Shown here one piece after another: positions 16,416 to 25,199 of a stretch of 64,000 bases of DNA (position 1 is the stretch's first letter; each line of letters opens with the position of its first letter). The notes beneath the pieces were generated by a model. That model had not been told where the DNA came from. It saw only the letters and a list, made by a program, of their open reading frames with translations, and made no database searches. The DNA comes from Bradyrhizobium sp. Tv2a-2 (GTDB lineage Bacteria; Pseudomonadota; Alphaproteobacteria; Rhizobiales; Xanthobacteraceae), in assembly GCF_000472425.1 (NCBI RefSeq), contig NZ_AXAI01000013.1, positions 146,001-210,000 on the forward strand, read 5' to 3'. The position numbers were made by a program, and so were the translations under genes.

Positions 16416-18293
16416 TCAGCTCGCCCCAACGCCCAGCAGCACCATCCGGTTCAGCCGCGCCGCGAAGGCCGCCGGGTCCTCCGGCAATTCGCCGTCGAGT
16501 ATCTGCGCCTGCTCCAGGAGCAGCAGCGAGAGATCATCCACCTTGCTTGATCCGGCCTCGGTCTTGGCGATCGCAGTCACCAGTGGATGGCGCAAATTGA
16601 TCTCCAGGATCGGCTTGGTGCGGGCCCCGCGCGCCTGCTGTGACAATATCCGCTCCAGCGCGCGGTCGGGCCCCTGGTTGCCGGCGACGAGACACGACGC
16701 ACTGGTGGTGAGGCGAGTCGAGGCTTTCACGTCGTCGACGCGATCGCCGAGGCTCGCCTTGATCAGCGCGATGGTCGCCGCCTCATCCGCCGCAGGCTCG
16801 GTCTTGTCCTTGGTATGCTCATCGAGGAGCGGGATAAGATCGAAATTGAGGTCACCCTGGCTCAGCGACTTCAAAGGCTTGCCTTCATAGTTGAGCTGCA
16901 TCGAGGCCCAGAACGCGTCGACCGGATCGGTCAGGAGCAACACCTCGATGCCGCGTGCACGCGCCGCCTCCAGCCGCGGATTCGACTTCAGCCGCTCGAT
17001 GCTGTCGCCGACCAGGACATAGATTTCGGTCTGGTTGGGCTTGAGGTCCGCCACGTATTGCTTGAGCGAACGCCGCTCGCCCGTTGTCGTTGTGAAGCGC
17101 GACAGCGCCAGCAATTTCTCGCGCCGCTCGAAATCCTCGTAGATGCCTTCCTTGATCACCGCGCCATAGGCGTCCCAGATCTTGTCGAAATTCTCCGGCT
17201 CCTTCTCGGCGAGCTGCTCCAGCTCGGTGATGACGCGGGTCGTCACGGCTTTCCTGATCTGCACGAGCTGCGGATTGTTCTGCAGCATCTCGCGGGAAAT
17301 GTTCAGCGGCAGGTCCTCGCTGTCGATCACGCCGCGGACAAAGCGCAAATACGCCGGCAACAGGTCGGCATCATCAGTGATGAAGACCCGCCGGACATAG
17401 AGCTTGACCTTGCCCTTGCGCGCCGGCTCGAACAGGTCGAACGGTTTGGTGGATGGTGCAAACAGCAGCACAGCGTAGGAGTAACGTCCTTCCGCGCGGT
17501 AATGCAGCGTCATCGCGGGCTCGTCGAAGGCATTGGCGATCGACTTGTAGGCCTGCGCATAGTCTTCCGGTTTCAATTCGGATTTCGGCCGCTGCCACAG
17601 CGCGCTCGCCGAATTGATCTGCCGCGTCTCGCCCTCTTCCGGCACGAGCTCGATCGGAAACTGGATATTGTCGGAATAGGCGCCGACGATGCGCTCGATC
17701 TCGTAGGTCTCAAGATATTTGGCGGCATCGGATTTCAGGTGCAGCACGATCTCGGTGCCGCGGGCCACCCGTCGGGCATCTGCTTCCGACGCCGGGGCGA
17801 CCTCGAAGCCGGAGCCGCCTGAGGACGACCAGGTCCACGCCTCGCTCGATCCGGCCCGGCGGCTGGTGACGACGATGCGCTCGGCCACCATGAATGCGGA
17901 ATAGAAGCCGACACCGAACTGGCCGATCAGGCCCGCGCCATCCTTGGCCTCGGAAAGCCTGGCCACAAAGGCCTTGGTGCCGGAACGGGCGATGGTGCCG
18001 AGATTGTCGATCAGTTCCTTTTGGTCCATTCCGATGCCGGTATCGGCCACGGTCAGCGTATTGGCCTTCTTGTCCGGGACGATGCTGATTTTCGGCGGCG
18101 CACCATCGCCGATCAGCTCGGGCCTCGCGATCGCCTCATAGCGCAGTTTGTCGCAGGCGTCCGATGCATTGGAAATCAGCTCGCGCAGGAAGATATCGGT
18201 CTCGGAATAGACCGAGTGGACCATGAGGTTCAAAAGTTCGGAAACCTCGGCCTGGAACGGCTGGGTGGTGGCAGCGGTATCGGTCGTCGTCAT
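16416..18293 (-). CDS. htpG: Molecular chaperone HtpG (Hsp90)
   Basis: A 625-residue cytosolic Hsp90. The N-terminal GHKL ATPase shows ELISNASDACDKLR near residue 38, DTGIGM near 84 and GQFGVGFYSAFMV near 125. The middle domain includes GVIDSEDLPLNISREMLQ near 332 with the conserved arginine, and a C-terminal dimerisation domain ends with LNRMVLLG. It folds client proteins with DnaK under stress. The ATG at 18293 fits the family; an upstream TTG at 18320 would add nine residues. No sigma-32-like promoter could be confidently assigned. It stands alone between unrelated genes. Confidence 0.97.
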   Translation of the reverse strand: MTTTDTAATTQPFQAEVSELLNLMVHSVYSETDIFLRELISNASDACDKLRYEAIARPELIGDGAPPKISIVPDKKANTLTVADTGIGMDQKELIDNLGTIARSGTKAFVARLSEAKDGAGLIGQFGVGFYSAFMVAERIVVTSRRAGSSEAWTWSSSGGSGFEVAPASEADARRVARGTEIVLHLKSDAAKYLETYEIERIVGAYSDNIQFPIELVPEEGETRQINSASALWQRPKSELKPEDYAQAYKSIANAFDEPAMTLHYRAEGRYSYAVLLFAPSTKPFDLFEPARKGKVKLYVRRVFITDDADLLPAYLRFVRGVIDSEDLPLNISREMLQNNPQLVQIRKAVTTRVITELEQLAEKEPENFDKIWDAYGAVIKEGIYEDFERREKLLALSRFTTTTGERRSLKQYVADLKPNQTEIYVLVGDSIERLKSNPRLEAARARGIEVLLLTDPVDAFWASMQLNYEGKPLKSLSQGDLNFDLIPLLDEHTKDKTEPAADEAATIALIKASLGDRVDDVKASTRLTTSASCLVAGNQGPDRALERILSQQARGARTKPILEINLRHPLVTAIAKTEAGSSKVDDLSLLLLEQAQILDGELPEDPAAFAARLNRMVLLGVGAS

Positions 18294-18527
18294 GCGTTCT
18301 ACCTGGGAATGAAGCGGCAAAACGTCGATATAGCGCGACCGGTTTTGGGATCAAGCCTCTATGAGGCAGGAAGTGGCGGATCGCGCCGCCTCGGCGAACC
18401 ACGACCAGACCTCACCCGCACGCCACAATCACCCAACGATGGGAGCACGTCGCCGCTCTCCCCTGGCTGTTCGATGGGCATAAGACGAACGGGGCCCAAC
18501 GCGTCCGACAGGCCGGCCCAGGAATTT

Positions 18528-19241
18528 CTATGCGTTGGGCGGCGCCGCGGCTGGCGACGCCAAGGCGGCGGCAACGGTAATCACTTGGCAGAGCTCGTAG
18601 CTGACCCGTCCCGTGGCGAAGTCGCTCATATGCAGCCGGGTTTCATCCGTGGGATCGATGATCGTATCGAAGGAATGCCGCTCGACTTCGATGAATTTCC
18701 GCATCATGTCGAACCTGTGGAATACGCTCACACCAGCTTCAGCAGCCGCCTGAGCAATGAGGGATTGCATGCTGCGGGTCGCCCCGATCATGTCGTCGGT
18801 GAGTATGGCCGGCGCATATTGGAGATCCATGAGGATGACGTCCATCGGCTCGTTCTGGAGCAGAAGCAGACCCGCTTTGATGGCCATGCCGACCGCATCA
18901 AGGTTCTCCTTTTTCCAGACTGCATTGGTGCCGACCTGCCAGATCGTCAGTGCCGGCTTCTGATCAATGACGTCCTGCATGCGCGCCTTTTCCTCCGGCG
19001 CTTCCTGTCCGCCGATGCCGAGGTCGATGACCTCGATCAAGTTGTTCTTGTATGTCTTGCGCAGATCATCTTGGAGGCGATAAGGGTATGGCACGATGTT
19101 GCCTTCACCCGCTGTCGAGGACGAGCCGATCGCCACGATCTTGACGGCGCCTTTTTGGGCGAGCCGTTCGGCGAGACGGTAAAGTGGATGCTGCAGAGGA
19201 TCGGCATGGACCGGGATCAGGGGATTTTTCGGATCAGCCAT
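18528..19241 (-). CDS. SGNH/GDSL-family hydrolase
   Basis: A 237-residue esterase-like protein without signal peptide. Block I is AIGSSSTAGEG with the putative nucleophilic serine at about residue 41, the oxyanion glycine sits in DLGIGGQEAPE, block III is WQVGTNAVW and the C-terminal D-x-x-x-x-H box is DETRLHMSD. This is the lysophospholipase/acetyl-esterase fold; the physiological ester is unknown. The ATG at 19241 has AAAGGA nine bases upstream and removes 14 non-conserved residues from the longest frame. The 207 bases between it and htpG show nothing clear. Confidence 0.8.
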   Translation of the reverse strand: MADPKNPLIPVHADPLQHPLYRLAERLAQKGAVKIVAIGSSSTAGEGNIVPYPYRLQDDLRKTYKNNLIEVIDLGIGGQEAPEEKARMQDVIDQKPALTIWQVGTNAVWKKENLDAVGMAIKAGLLLLQNEPMDVILMDLQYAPAILTDDMIGATRSMQSLIAQAAAEAGVSVFHRFDMMRKFIEVERHSFDTIIDPTDETRLHMSDFATGRVSYELCQVITVAAALASPAAAPPNA

Positions 19242-19368
19242 TTGACAATCCTTTGAAAAGCACCGGGCGATGACTGTATTCAAGCAACACGCCCGGCGTC
19301 ACACGTTATAATTGTAGCACATCGCATGCGCGTGGTCTGCGCAATCCTGTTCGGCTCTATGGCGCCGC

Positions 19369-19770
19369 TCAAGGGGCCACCGGACCTGCCGACGCGTCCC
19401 TGCCAAAGATCTCGGCAGCAATCTGGTTCGGCTCGATCGCCGCCGGAATGCCGCAATACATCGCGATCAACAGCAGCACGTCCTGCACCTGCTCCCGCGT
19501 GCACCCATTCTCGAGAGCACCCTTGGCATGGACGCGAAATTCGGTCGGCCGGCCGCTTGCCGCAGTAATCGCCAGCATCACCAGGCTACGGACGTCGTCG
19601 GACAGCCCCGTGCGCTCCCAGACGTCGCCATAGACATAGCCATTGATGACAGCCTGCAGCGGTGCGCCGAAATCGCCGGCGGCCGCCATCCGCTTCTCGA
19701 CATCGGCTTCGCCGAACATCTTCTTGCGGCGCGATAGTCCCCGCGCATTCAACTCGCCGGTGTCCACCAT
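19369..19770 (-). CDS. Carboxymuconolactone decarboxylase (CMD)-family protein
   Basis: A 133-residue all-helical protein with the CMD pattern: LVMLAITAASGRPTEFRVH near residue 65 and ALENGCTREQVQDVLLLIAMYCGIPAA near 85 (in sections). Family members include 4-carboxymuconolactone decarboxylase of the protocatechuate pathway and AhpD-like proteins. The active histidine of AhpD (CxxC..H) is not present, so a decarboxylase-like or unknown role is more likely. AGGAGG lies six bases before the ATG at 19770. It diverges from the operon with the broken tctC and shares its operator region, so it probably acts in the same catabolic pathway. Confidence 0.82.
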   Translation of the reverse strand: MVDTGELNARGLSRRKKMFGEADVEKRMAAAGDFGAPLQAVINGYVYGDVWERTGLSDDVRSLVMLAITAASGRPTEFRVHAKGALENGCTREQVQDVLLLIAMYCGIPAAIEPNQIAAEIFGRDASAGPVAP

Positions 19771-19797
19771 GGTCGCCTCCTGTTTTGTTTTTACCAG

Positions 19798-19887
19798 TTT
19801 ATACGGATAAATAATCACACCTCAATCTGAACAGCAGCAAATAACAAAACCCTTGGCTTGCGCAGCCGGTGACTTTGTCCGTATAAA
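19798..19887. promoter_or_regulatory. Inverted pair of 14-bp sites in a divergent promoter region
   Basis: TTTATACGGATAAA at 19798-19811 and TTTGTCCGTATAAA at 19874-19887 are the same 14-bp site in opposite orientations with one mismatch. They flank the gap between the CMD gene and the tctC-remnant operon, one close to each start. A regulator controlling both transcripts is expected; the GntR/HutC protein at 22133-22888, last gene of the right-hand operon, is the likely candidate. Confidence 0.65.
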
Positions 19888-19919
19888 TAAGGCAACGATA
19901 ATAACCTTGGGGGAACGCC

Positions 19920-20243
19920 ATGCGATGGCGGCCGGCTCTGCTCGCAAGCTTGCTTGTTTATGCCTTTGCGCCGCAAATCCGTGCGGAGCTCGATTATCCC
20001 CGGCATCAGATCAGGATCATCGTGCCCTTTCCTCCCGGCGCAGGACCCGACCAGGTCGCGCGACTGGTCGGCCAGCATCTGCAGGACGCATTCGGCCAGA
20101 CCGTGCTGATCGAAAACCGCGCCGGCGCGCTCGGCAGCATCGCAGCGCAGGAGGTCGCGCGCAGTGCGCCCGACGGCTACACCCTGCTCATGGGCACCAA
20201 CACCACCCACGCCGGCAATGTGGCGATAAGGCCGCCGGAATAG
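19920..20243 (+). pseudogene. Truncated tctC/Bug-family binding protein (N-terminal third)
   Basis: The frame encodes a signal peptide (about residues 1-22), then the standard Bug N-terminus: YPRHQIRIIVPFPPGAGPDQ, LIENRAGALGSIAAQE and APDGYTLLMGTNTTHAGN. At residue about 102 similarity ends and the protein stops at 107, whereas the family is about 320 residues. GGGGGAACGCC precedes the ATG, so the start is intact. Only 11 bases separate its stop from the next dehydrogenase. I infer an internal deletion that removed two thirds of the gene and fused its promoter to the downstream operon. Function as a binding protein is excluded by the missing second lobe. Confidence 0.85.
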
Positions 20244-20254
20244 AGCCGCAGTAG

Positions 20255-21172
20255 ATGGACGCGACGCCAGGCTTCCCGATATCCGGCAACCCAAGCGTTG
20301 GCCTTATAGGGCTCGGCCTGATGGGCTCGGCGCTGGCAGGGCGGTTGTTTGCGGCCGGCTTCGAAGTGACCGGCTTTGATATCGATGCCGTCAAACGTGC
20401 AGAGCTGGAGCGCAACGGCGGGGGCACGACGGTTTCCGCATCGGACGTTTTCGCACGATGTCGGGCCATCGTGCTGGCATTGTTCGATGCATCCCAGATC
20501 GAGGCCATCTTTGCAGAGCTGGCGCCGGATGTGGCAGACCCCGGCACGATCCTGATCTGCATCACGACCTGCGCGCCGGAGCGGATGGTAGGCCTTGCGC
20601 ACCGGGCCGCCGATCATCGCTGCTTCCTGATCGAGGCGCCGATTTCGGGAACCAGCGAACAAGCGCGCGACGGATCCGCGGCCGCACTGATTGCGGGCGA
20701 TCCCCGTGCCGTCCAGGCTGTCCAGCCGGTTTTGGACGCGCTGTGTCCTCAACAAATGTTCATCGGCCGGATCGGCGACGCCAGCCGGACCAAGCTTGCC
20801 ATTAACCTGATCCTGCAGAACAACCGTGCCGCGCTCGCCGAAGGCATCGCCTTTGCCGAGAGCATGGGTCTCGACGCAACAGCCTTCCTCGCCGCGGCGC
20901 GGCAGTCGGCGGCTTATTCCAGCGTCATGGACACCAAGGGCGCGAAGATGCTGGCCCGCGATTTCACGCCGCAGTCGCATATTGCACAGACCCTGAAGGA
21001 CGCGGAGCTGATCCTTGATGAGGCGCGGCGGCAGAGCCAGACCTTGCCGGTGACGACGGTTCAAGCTGCATTGCTTCGCACCACCATTGCACTGTTGGGC
21101 GGCGAGGTCGACAGTGCCGCGATCGTCGAGGCTATCCGTCCTTCGCCAGGCAAGCGTGGGAGCAGCAGATGA
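20255..21172 (+). CDS. 3-hydroxyisobutyrate dehydrogenase-family NAD(P) oxidoreductase
   Basis: A 305-residue beta-hydroxyacid dehydrogenase. The Rossmann motif GLIGLGLMGSALA begins near residue 16; EAPISGTSEQARDGS near 126 is the substrate-binding signature, and TKLAINLI near 178 carries the catalytic lysine. Relatives are 3-hydroxyisobutyrate dehydrogenase, tartronate semialdehyde reductase and L-threonate dehydrogenase. The last is usually found with TctC, PdxA-like and GntR genes, so a sugar-acid route is a reasonable inference. It overlaps the next gene by four bases. The start follows the tctC remnant by 11 bases and has no strong ribosome site, so translation may depend on re-initiation. 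Confidence 0.88.
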   Translation: MDATPGFPISGNPSVGLIGLGLMGSALAGRLFAAGFEVTGFDIDAVKRAELERNGGGTTVSASDVFARCRAIVLALFDASQIEAIFAELAPDVADPGTILICITTCAPERMVGLAHRAADHRCFLIEAPISGTSEQARDGSAAALIAGDPRAVQAVQPVLDALCPQQMFIGRIGDASRTKLAINLILQNNRAALAEGIAFAESMGLDATAFLAAARQSAAYSSVMDTKGAKMLARDFTPQSHIAQTLKDAELILDEARRQSQTLPVTTVQAALLRTTIALLGGEVDSAAIVEAIRPSPGKRGSSR

Positions 21173-22140
21173 TCAATTGCGCCATCGCAGGCCTCGGCCG
21201 TTGGGGCCGCGCCCTGGTCGAGGCCGCGCGCCACGTGCCGCGGCTCAGGATCACGCGCGCGGTCGAGACCGATCTCGACGGCGCCCGCGACTTCTGCGGC
21301 GAGCGACGGATCGCGCTCACGAACCATTTCGCTTCCGTGCTGGAGGACACCAGCATCGACGCGATCCTGCTGGCTACCCCGCATTCGCTGCACAAGGAGC
21401 AAGTGATCGCCGCAGCTGCAGCCGGCAAGCAGGTGTTCTGCGAGAAGCCGCTGGCGCTCCGCCGCGACGATGCGCGGGCGATGTTCGCCGCCTGCACGGA
21501 AGCGGGCCTCGTGCTCGCGGTCGGGCACAACCGCCGCTTCTGGCCGTCACTCGCCGCCTTGCGCGAGATTGCCGCAAGCGGCGAGCTTGGAATAATCCTG
21601 CATGTTGAGGGTCATAACTCCAACGAGAATTCGAACGCGATCGTCAAAGGCTGGCGGCTCTCCCCGGAGGAATCTCCTGGCGGCGGCCTGACCGGCGCCG
21701 GCATGCATGTGCTCGATGCCTTTACGAACCTTGTGGGACCTGCGCGGCGCGTCTATGCGAGCTTCGCGGCGCGCGAAGCGGGCCCGCCGCCACTCGACAC
21801 GGTGATGCTCGCGATCGATTTCGCAGGCGGCGTCACCGGCACGCTTTCGACAGTGCGGGCGACCCCGTTCTATTGGCGCATTCATCTGTTCGGTTCCAGA
21901 GGTTCGGCCGAAGTGCTCGACGAAGTCACGATGATCACGCGCAAATCCGGCGAGAAGCCGCAAACGGTGACATATGCCGCCATCGACACGCTCGCCGCCG
22001 AGCTCGACGCCTTTGCCGACGCGGTCGCGGGCACACATCCTTTCCCGGTGCCCGAGATGGAAGTGCTGGCGACGCTTGCCGCATTCGAGGCCGCGCTGGC
22101 CTCGATATCCTCAGGCCAAGCGGTGAGCTGTGATGCTTGA
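21169..22140 (+). CDS. Gfo/Idh/MocA-family oxidoreductase
   Basis: A 323-residue NAD(P)-dependent dehydrogenase. The N-terminal Rossmann motif AGLGRWGRALVE is at residues 7-18, the LLATPHSLHKEQ and FCEKPLA blocks near 66 and 94 follow, and GHNRRFWPS near 118 and the GMHVLD metal/active-site-like histidine near 183 fit the C-terminal domain. Such enzymes oxidise sugars, inositols or related polyols. It overlaps the upstream dehydrogenase (ATGA) and the regulator downstream, forming a tight three-gene unit. The exact substrate is unknown; sugar acid or amino sugar metabolism is inferred from the family. Confidence 0.88.
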   Translation: MINCAIAGLGRWGRALVEAARHVPRLRITRAVETDLDGARDFCGERRIALTNHFASVLEDTSIDAILLATPHSLHKEQVIAAAAAGKQVFCEKPLALRRDDARAMFAACTEAGLVLAVGHNRRFWPSLAALREIAASGELGIILHVEGHNSNENSNAIVKGWRLSPEESPGGGLTGAGMHVLDAFTNLVGPARRVYASFAAREAGPPPLDTVMLAIDFAGGVTGTLSTVRATPFYWRIHLFGSRGSAEVLDEVTMITRKSGEKPQTVTYAAIDTLAAELDAFADAVAGTHPFPVPEMEVLATLAAFEAALASISSGQAVSCDA

Positions 22141-22888
22141 CAGGCCTCAGAAGCGGCGGTCGTCGCGCTACCGCGACATCGCCAGCAACCTGCAGCGCGA
22201 CATCCGCCTCGGAACCTATGCCATCGGTGGCCTCTTGCCGACCGAGACCGAGCTGATGGCGCGCCATTCGGCCAGCCGCCAGACCGTGCGTGAGGCCTTG
22301 CGCATCCTGATGGACCAGGGCCTGATCGTGCGGCGTGCCGGCCTCGGTTCCGTGGTGATCGCCGCAGAACCGCCGGTTCTCTTTACCCACAGCGTCAAAT
22401 CGCTCGGCGAGTGGCTGCGCTATTCCAACGAAACCTATCGCGAGGTGGTGGGAGCCCGCGAGATCACGGCCGACCGCAAGCTTGCAGCGCTCCTGAAGTG
22501 CGAGCCCGGCAAGCACTGGTTCCTGATCGAGGCGGTCAGGCGCGCCGACCAATTCGCCGCACCCCTCGCTTGGACCGAGATCTACGTGCTTCGCCAGTTC
22601 GCCGACGTGATCAAGCGCAGCGACCACGGCCGCACGCCGGTGCATGAACAGATTGCAAGGCAGTACGGGCAAATTACGGAACACGCCCAGATGGAGATCT
22701 TCGCCCGCGGCCTGCCCGCGGCGTATGCGAGCGCCCTGCAGGCAAAAGCCGGCTTGCCCGCACTCACGGTCGTGCGGCGTTACTACGGCGCCAGGGAAGA
22801 GCTGTTCGAGGTGACCGTCACCACCCATCCCGAGGGACGGTACACCTACACCATGGACATGCAGCGTTCGCTGCGGCCGCGGGTCTGA
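22133..22888 (+). CDS. GntR-family regulator, HutC subfamily (UTRA domain)
   Basis: A 251-residue repressor-like protein. The winged helix spans residues about 10-75, with LLPTETELMARHSASRQTVREAL (in two parts) as its core and RRAGLGSVV as the wing. Residues 90-245 form a UTRA ligand domain, ending in VTTHPEGRYTYTMD. UTRA regulators bind small metabolites and often repress the operon in which they lie. The start is an ATG at 22133, with a GTG immediately before it, both overlapping the preceding gene. The inverted sites at 19798-19887 are plausible operators, although HutC consensus (GT-N-TA-N-AC) is only partly matched. Confidence 0.88.
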   Translation: MLDRPQKRRSSRYRDIASNLQRDIRLGTYAIGGLLPTETELMARHSASRQTVREALRILMDQGLIVRRAGLGSVVIAAEPPVLFTHSVKSLGEWLRYSNETYREVVGAREITADRKLAALLKCEPGKHWFLIEAVRRADQFAAPLAWTEIYVLRQFADVIKRSDHGRTPVHEQIARQYGQITEHAQMEIFARGLPAAYASALQAKAGLPALTVVRRYYGAREELFEVTVTTHPEGRYTYTMDMQRSLRPRV

Positions 22889-23097
22889 AGCAGGGAAGCG
22901 CCGGTGCACAATCACGCGCCATTTGTGCGAACGTGATCGCTGGATGGGTCAAGCGTCCAAACAGCTGTCGCAAAACAAGTGAATCTTCACGAAAACTCTA
23001 TTCACTGGCACTTGGACAGCCACTTGGACTGCCGCTTCGCACTGCTTAAATCGCAAGTTCCTCAGCTCAATTTTGATTCCCGGGGCGAAGCGTCTCG

Positions 23098-24348
23098 ATG
23101 CAGGCGACGATCAAGGCGAACATTGCCGCGCGTACCCGCGATTTGCGGATCGATTTCGCGCGTGGTCTCGCCAACTGGTTCATGCTGATCGACCATATTC
23201 CGAACAATGTGGTTAATCTGCTGACGATGAAGAACTTCGGCTTCAGCGGCGCCGTCGATCTGTTCGCCTTCGCCTCCGGCTATGGCGCGGCGCTGATGTT
23301 CGGCAGAATGATGGCGGAGCGCGGCTTCGTGATTGCGGCAAGCCGCATCCTCAAGCGGGCCTGGCAGCTCTATGCGGCCCATCTCGTGCTGTTCGTCGTC
23401 TATATCAACGCGATCAGCTGGGTGGCCGCGCATTACGCCGCACCCGACCTGTTCGAGGAATATCACGTGATCGGCATCCTCAACGATCCGGTGCGCGTAT
23501 TGATGCATGGGCTGATGCTGGAGGCGCGGCCGCTCAATCTCGATGTGCTGCAGATGGCAATCGTGCTGTTGGCGCTGTTTCCGCTGGTGCTGGCCGCTCT
23601 GTTGCGCTGGCCGAACATCACCATGCTCGGGTCCGTGGCACTCTATGTCGCCGCACGCCGGTTTGATCTCGGCCTGCCGGCCTATCCCGCTGGCAGCGCC
23701 GTCTACCTCAACCCGTTCTGCTGGCAGGTGCTGTTCGTGTTCGGGGCCTATCTCGCGCTCCATGGCGGCAAGCTCATCGGCATGCTGCAGGAGTTGCGGA
23801 CGCTCCGCATCCTGGCAATGGCCTATCTCGTGCTGTCGCTCCTCGTCATGGTCGGCGCGACCATGCCTGCGATCGGCAACCTGCTGCCGGACGGACTGGT
23901 CAACTCCTTCATCCCGACCGACCGCGAAAATCTGGGGCCCGCCCGCATTCTGCATCTGCTTTGCGCGGCCCTGCTGTTCAGCTATTTCGTGCCAGCGGAT
24001 TGGAAGGGATTTGATTCGAAATTCCTGCAGCCGATCATCAAATGCGGCGACGAATGGCTGGCCTGCTTCTGCGTCGGCATCTTCCTTGCACTCGCCGCCC
24101 ACATGGTCCTGATCACGAGCCAGAACACGATTCTGCTTCAGGTGCTGGTCAGCATGACCGCACTTACGCTGATGACGGCGGTCGCCTATTACATCTCCTG
24201 GTCGCGGCGGCAGGATCACGCGCCGCTCCCCCGGCCGGCGGTGCGGACGAAGGAGGATCACGCGATTGCCGAAAGATACCGCGCGACCGAGGCGTCGAAG
24301 GCGCCTTTCGCGCCGCCTGCGATGTTGCGGCCCCACCAGCCGCCGTAG
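23098..24348 (+). CDS. opgC: OpgC-domain inner-membrane acyltransferase
   Basis: A 416-residue polytopic protein with about ten membrane segments. The start RDLRIDFARGLANWFMLIDHIPNN and FGFSGAVDLFAFASGYGAALMF (in sections) match OpgC, which substitutes osmoregulated periplasmic glucans with succinyl groups. It could equally modify another periplasmic glycan. The last 30 residues (after SWSRRQ) are hydrophilic and lie antisense to the 3' end of the next gene: the two frames overlap by 91 bases tail to tail, suggesting that the stop codon was displaced. The 209 bases upstream (22889-23097) hold no recognised element. Confidence 0.85.
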   Translation: MQATIKANIAARTRDLRIDFARGLANWFMLIDHIPNNVVNLLTMKNFGFSGAVDLFAFASGYGAALMFGRMMAERGFVIAASRILKRAWQLYAAHLVLFVVYINAISWVAAHYAAPDLFEEYHVIGILNDPVRVLMHGLMLEARPLNLDVLQMAIVLLALFPLVLAALLRWPNITMLGSVALYVAARRFDLGLPAYPAGSAVYLNPFCWQVLFVFGAYLALHGGKLIGMLQELRTLRILAMAYLVLSLLVMVGATMPAIGNLLPDGLVNSFIPTDRENLGPARILHLLCAALLFSYFVPADWKGFDSKFLQPIIKCGDEWLACFCVGIFLALAAHMVLITSQNTILLQVLVSMTALTLMTAVAYYISWSRRQDHAPLPRPAVRTKEDHAIAERYRATEASKAPFAPPAMLRPHQPP

Positions 24349-25061
24349 ATGCGGTCGAACTGCAGCGGCGCGACCGCCGCAGCAATGCCCTTCACGGCCG
24401 CGGCATTGAGCGGGATGTAGTTCGGAAAGCTGCACATGAAGCTGACGAATCGGCGGTCCATCACCACGGTCGCGATATCGCCAGTGAGGAGCGCACCGCG
24501 GCCTTCGGCGCCGGCACGCCAGTGCAGCACGGTCCCGCCGGGAAAATGCCCGCCGGCGCGCACCAGCAAAATATCGTCTGAGAGTTTCAGGCAGTCGCCC
24601 GACCAGGCGACGATCGCCGGATGCGGGCGCGTAACCCACGCTGAATCCGCCTCGTGCAAATAGACCGGCGCATTGTCGAAGGCAGCGCTCCAATCGGCGA
24701 GCGCGCCGTAGAAGTGCGGATGCGAGACCGCAATCGCCTTCAGCCCGCCGAGCGAGCGGACATAGGTGATCGCCGCCTCCGTCGCCATCGGAATGCAATC
24801 CCACATCACGCAGCCGTCCCTCTCGCGCACCAAGAGAGCGCGCTGGCCGATGGCAAATTGCGGCTCGACGGCGATGCCGGGCACGCCGAGATCGTCACGC
24901 CAGACCACGCGATGCGTTGCGGCGAACTCCTCACGGCTCAGCCACTTTTGTCCGTCCCAGCCGACGAACTGCCGCTCGTCTTCGCAGATGGGGCAGTGCT
25001 GTGGCGGCGCAGGACTGTCCGGAAATTGCGCGCCGCACTGGACGCAGGAGAACAGAGACAT
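24258..25061 (-). CDS. Zinc-ribbon plus degenerate metallo-beta-lactamase-fold protein
   Basis: A 267-residue protein. Residues 6-26 form a rubredoxin-like metal knuckle (CVQC, then CPIC). The rest has the metallo-beta-lactamase fold, but the HxHxDH motif is reduced to SHPHFYGALADW, keeping two histidines and losing the Asp-His pair; GGHFPGG and TGDI remain. It may bind one metal ion or none, so catalytic activity is doubtful. GGAGGA lies ten bases before the ATG. It is convergent with and overlaps opgC by 91 bases. Function unknown. Confidence 0.78.
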   Translation of the reverse strand: MSLFSCVQCGAQFPDSPAPPQHCPICEDERQFVGWDGQKWLSREEFAATHRVVWRDDLGVPGIAVEPQFAIGQRALLVRERDGCVMWDCIPMATEAAITYVRSLGGLKAIAVSHPHFYGALADWSAAFDNAPVYLHEADSAWVTRPHPAIVAWSGDCLKLSDDILLVRAGGHFPGGTVLHWRAGAEGRGALLTGDIATVVMDRRFVSFMCSFPNYIPLNAAAVKGIAAAVAPLQFDRIYGGWWGRNIAGGAKGAFDASVARYLSAIA

Positions 25062-25199
25062 CGGGCAAAACTCCTCCGGCCACCAATCCGATCCACAAGA
25101 TCTTGGGAACAGTCAGGAGGCGGCACAAGTGGGCGGCCGCGCAATTCCGGCCCGTCGTTCCTCTGCTATGCTCGTCCGGAACCACACAGGGGGAAGACT

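Noticed and set aside
23062..24804. 580-codon minus-strand frame overlapping opgC
   Set aside because: Only its N-terminal part coincides, out of frame, with the MBL gene; the rest is antisense to OpgC membrane helices.
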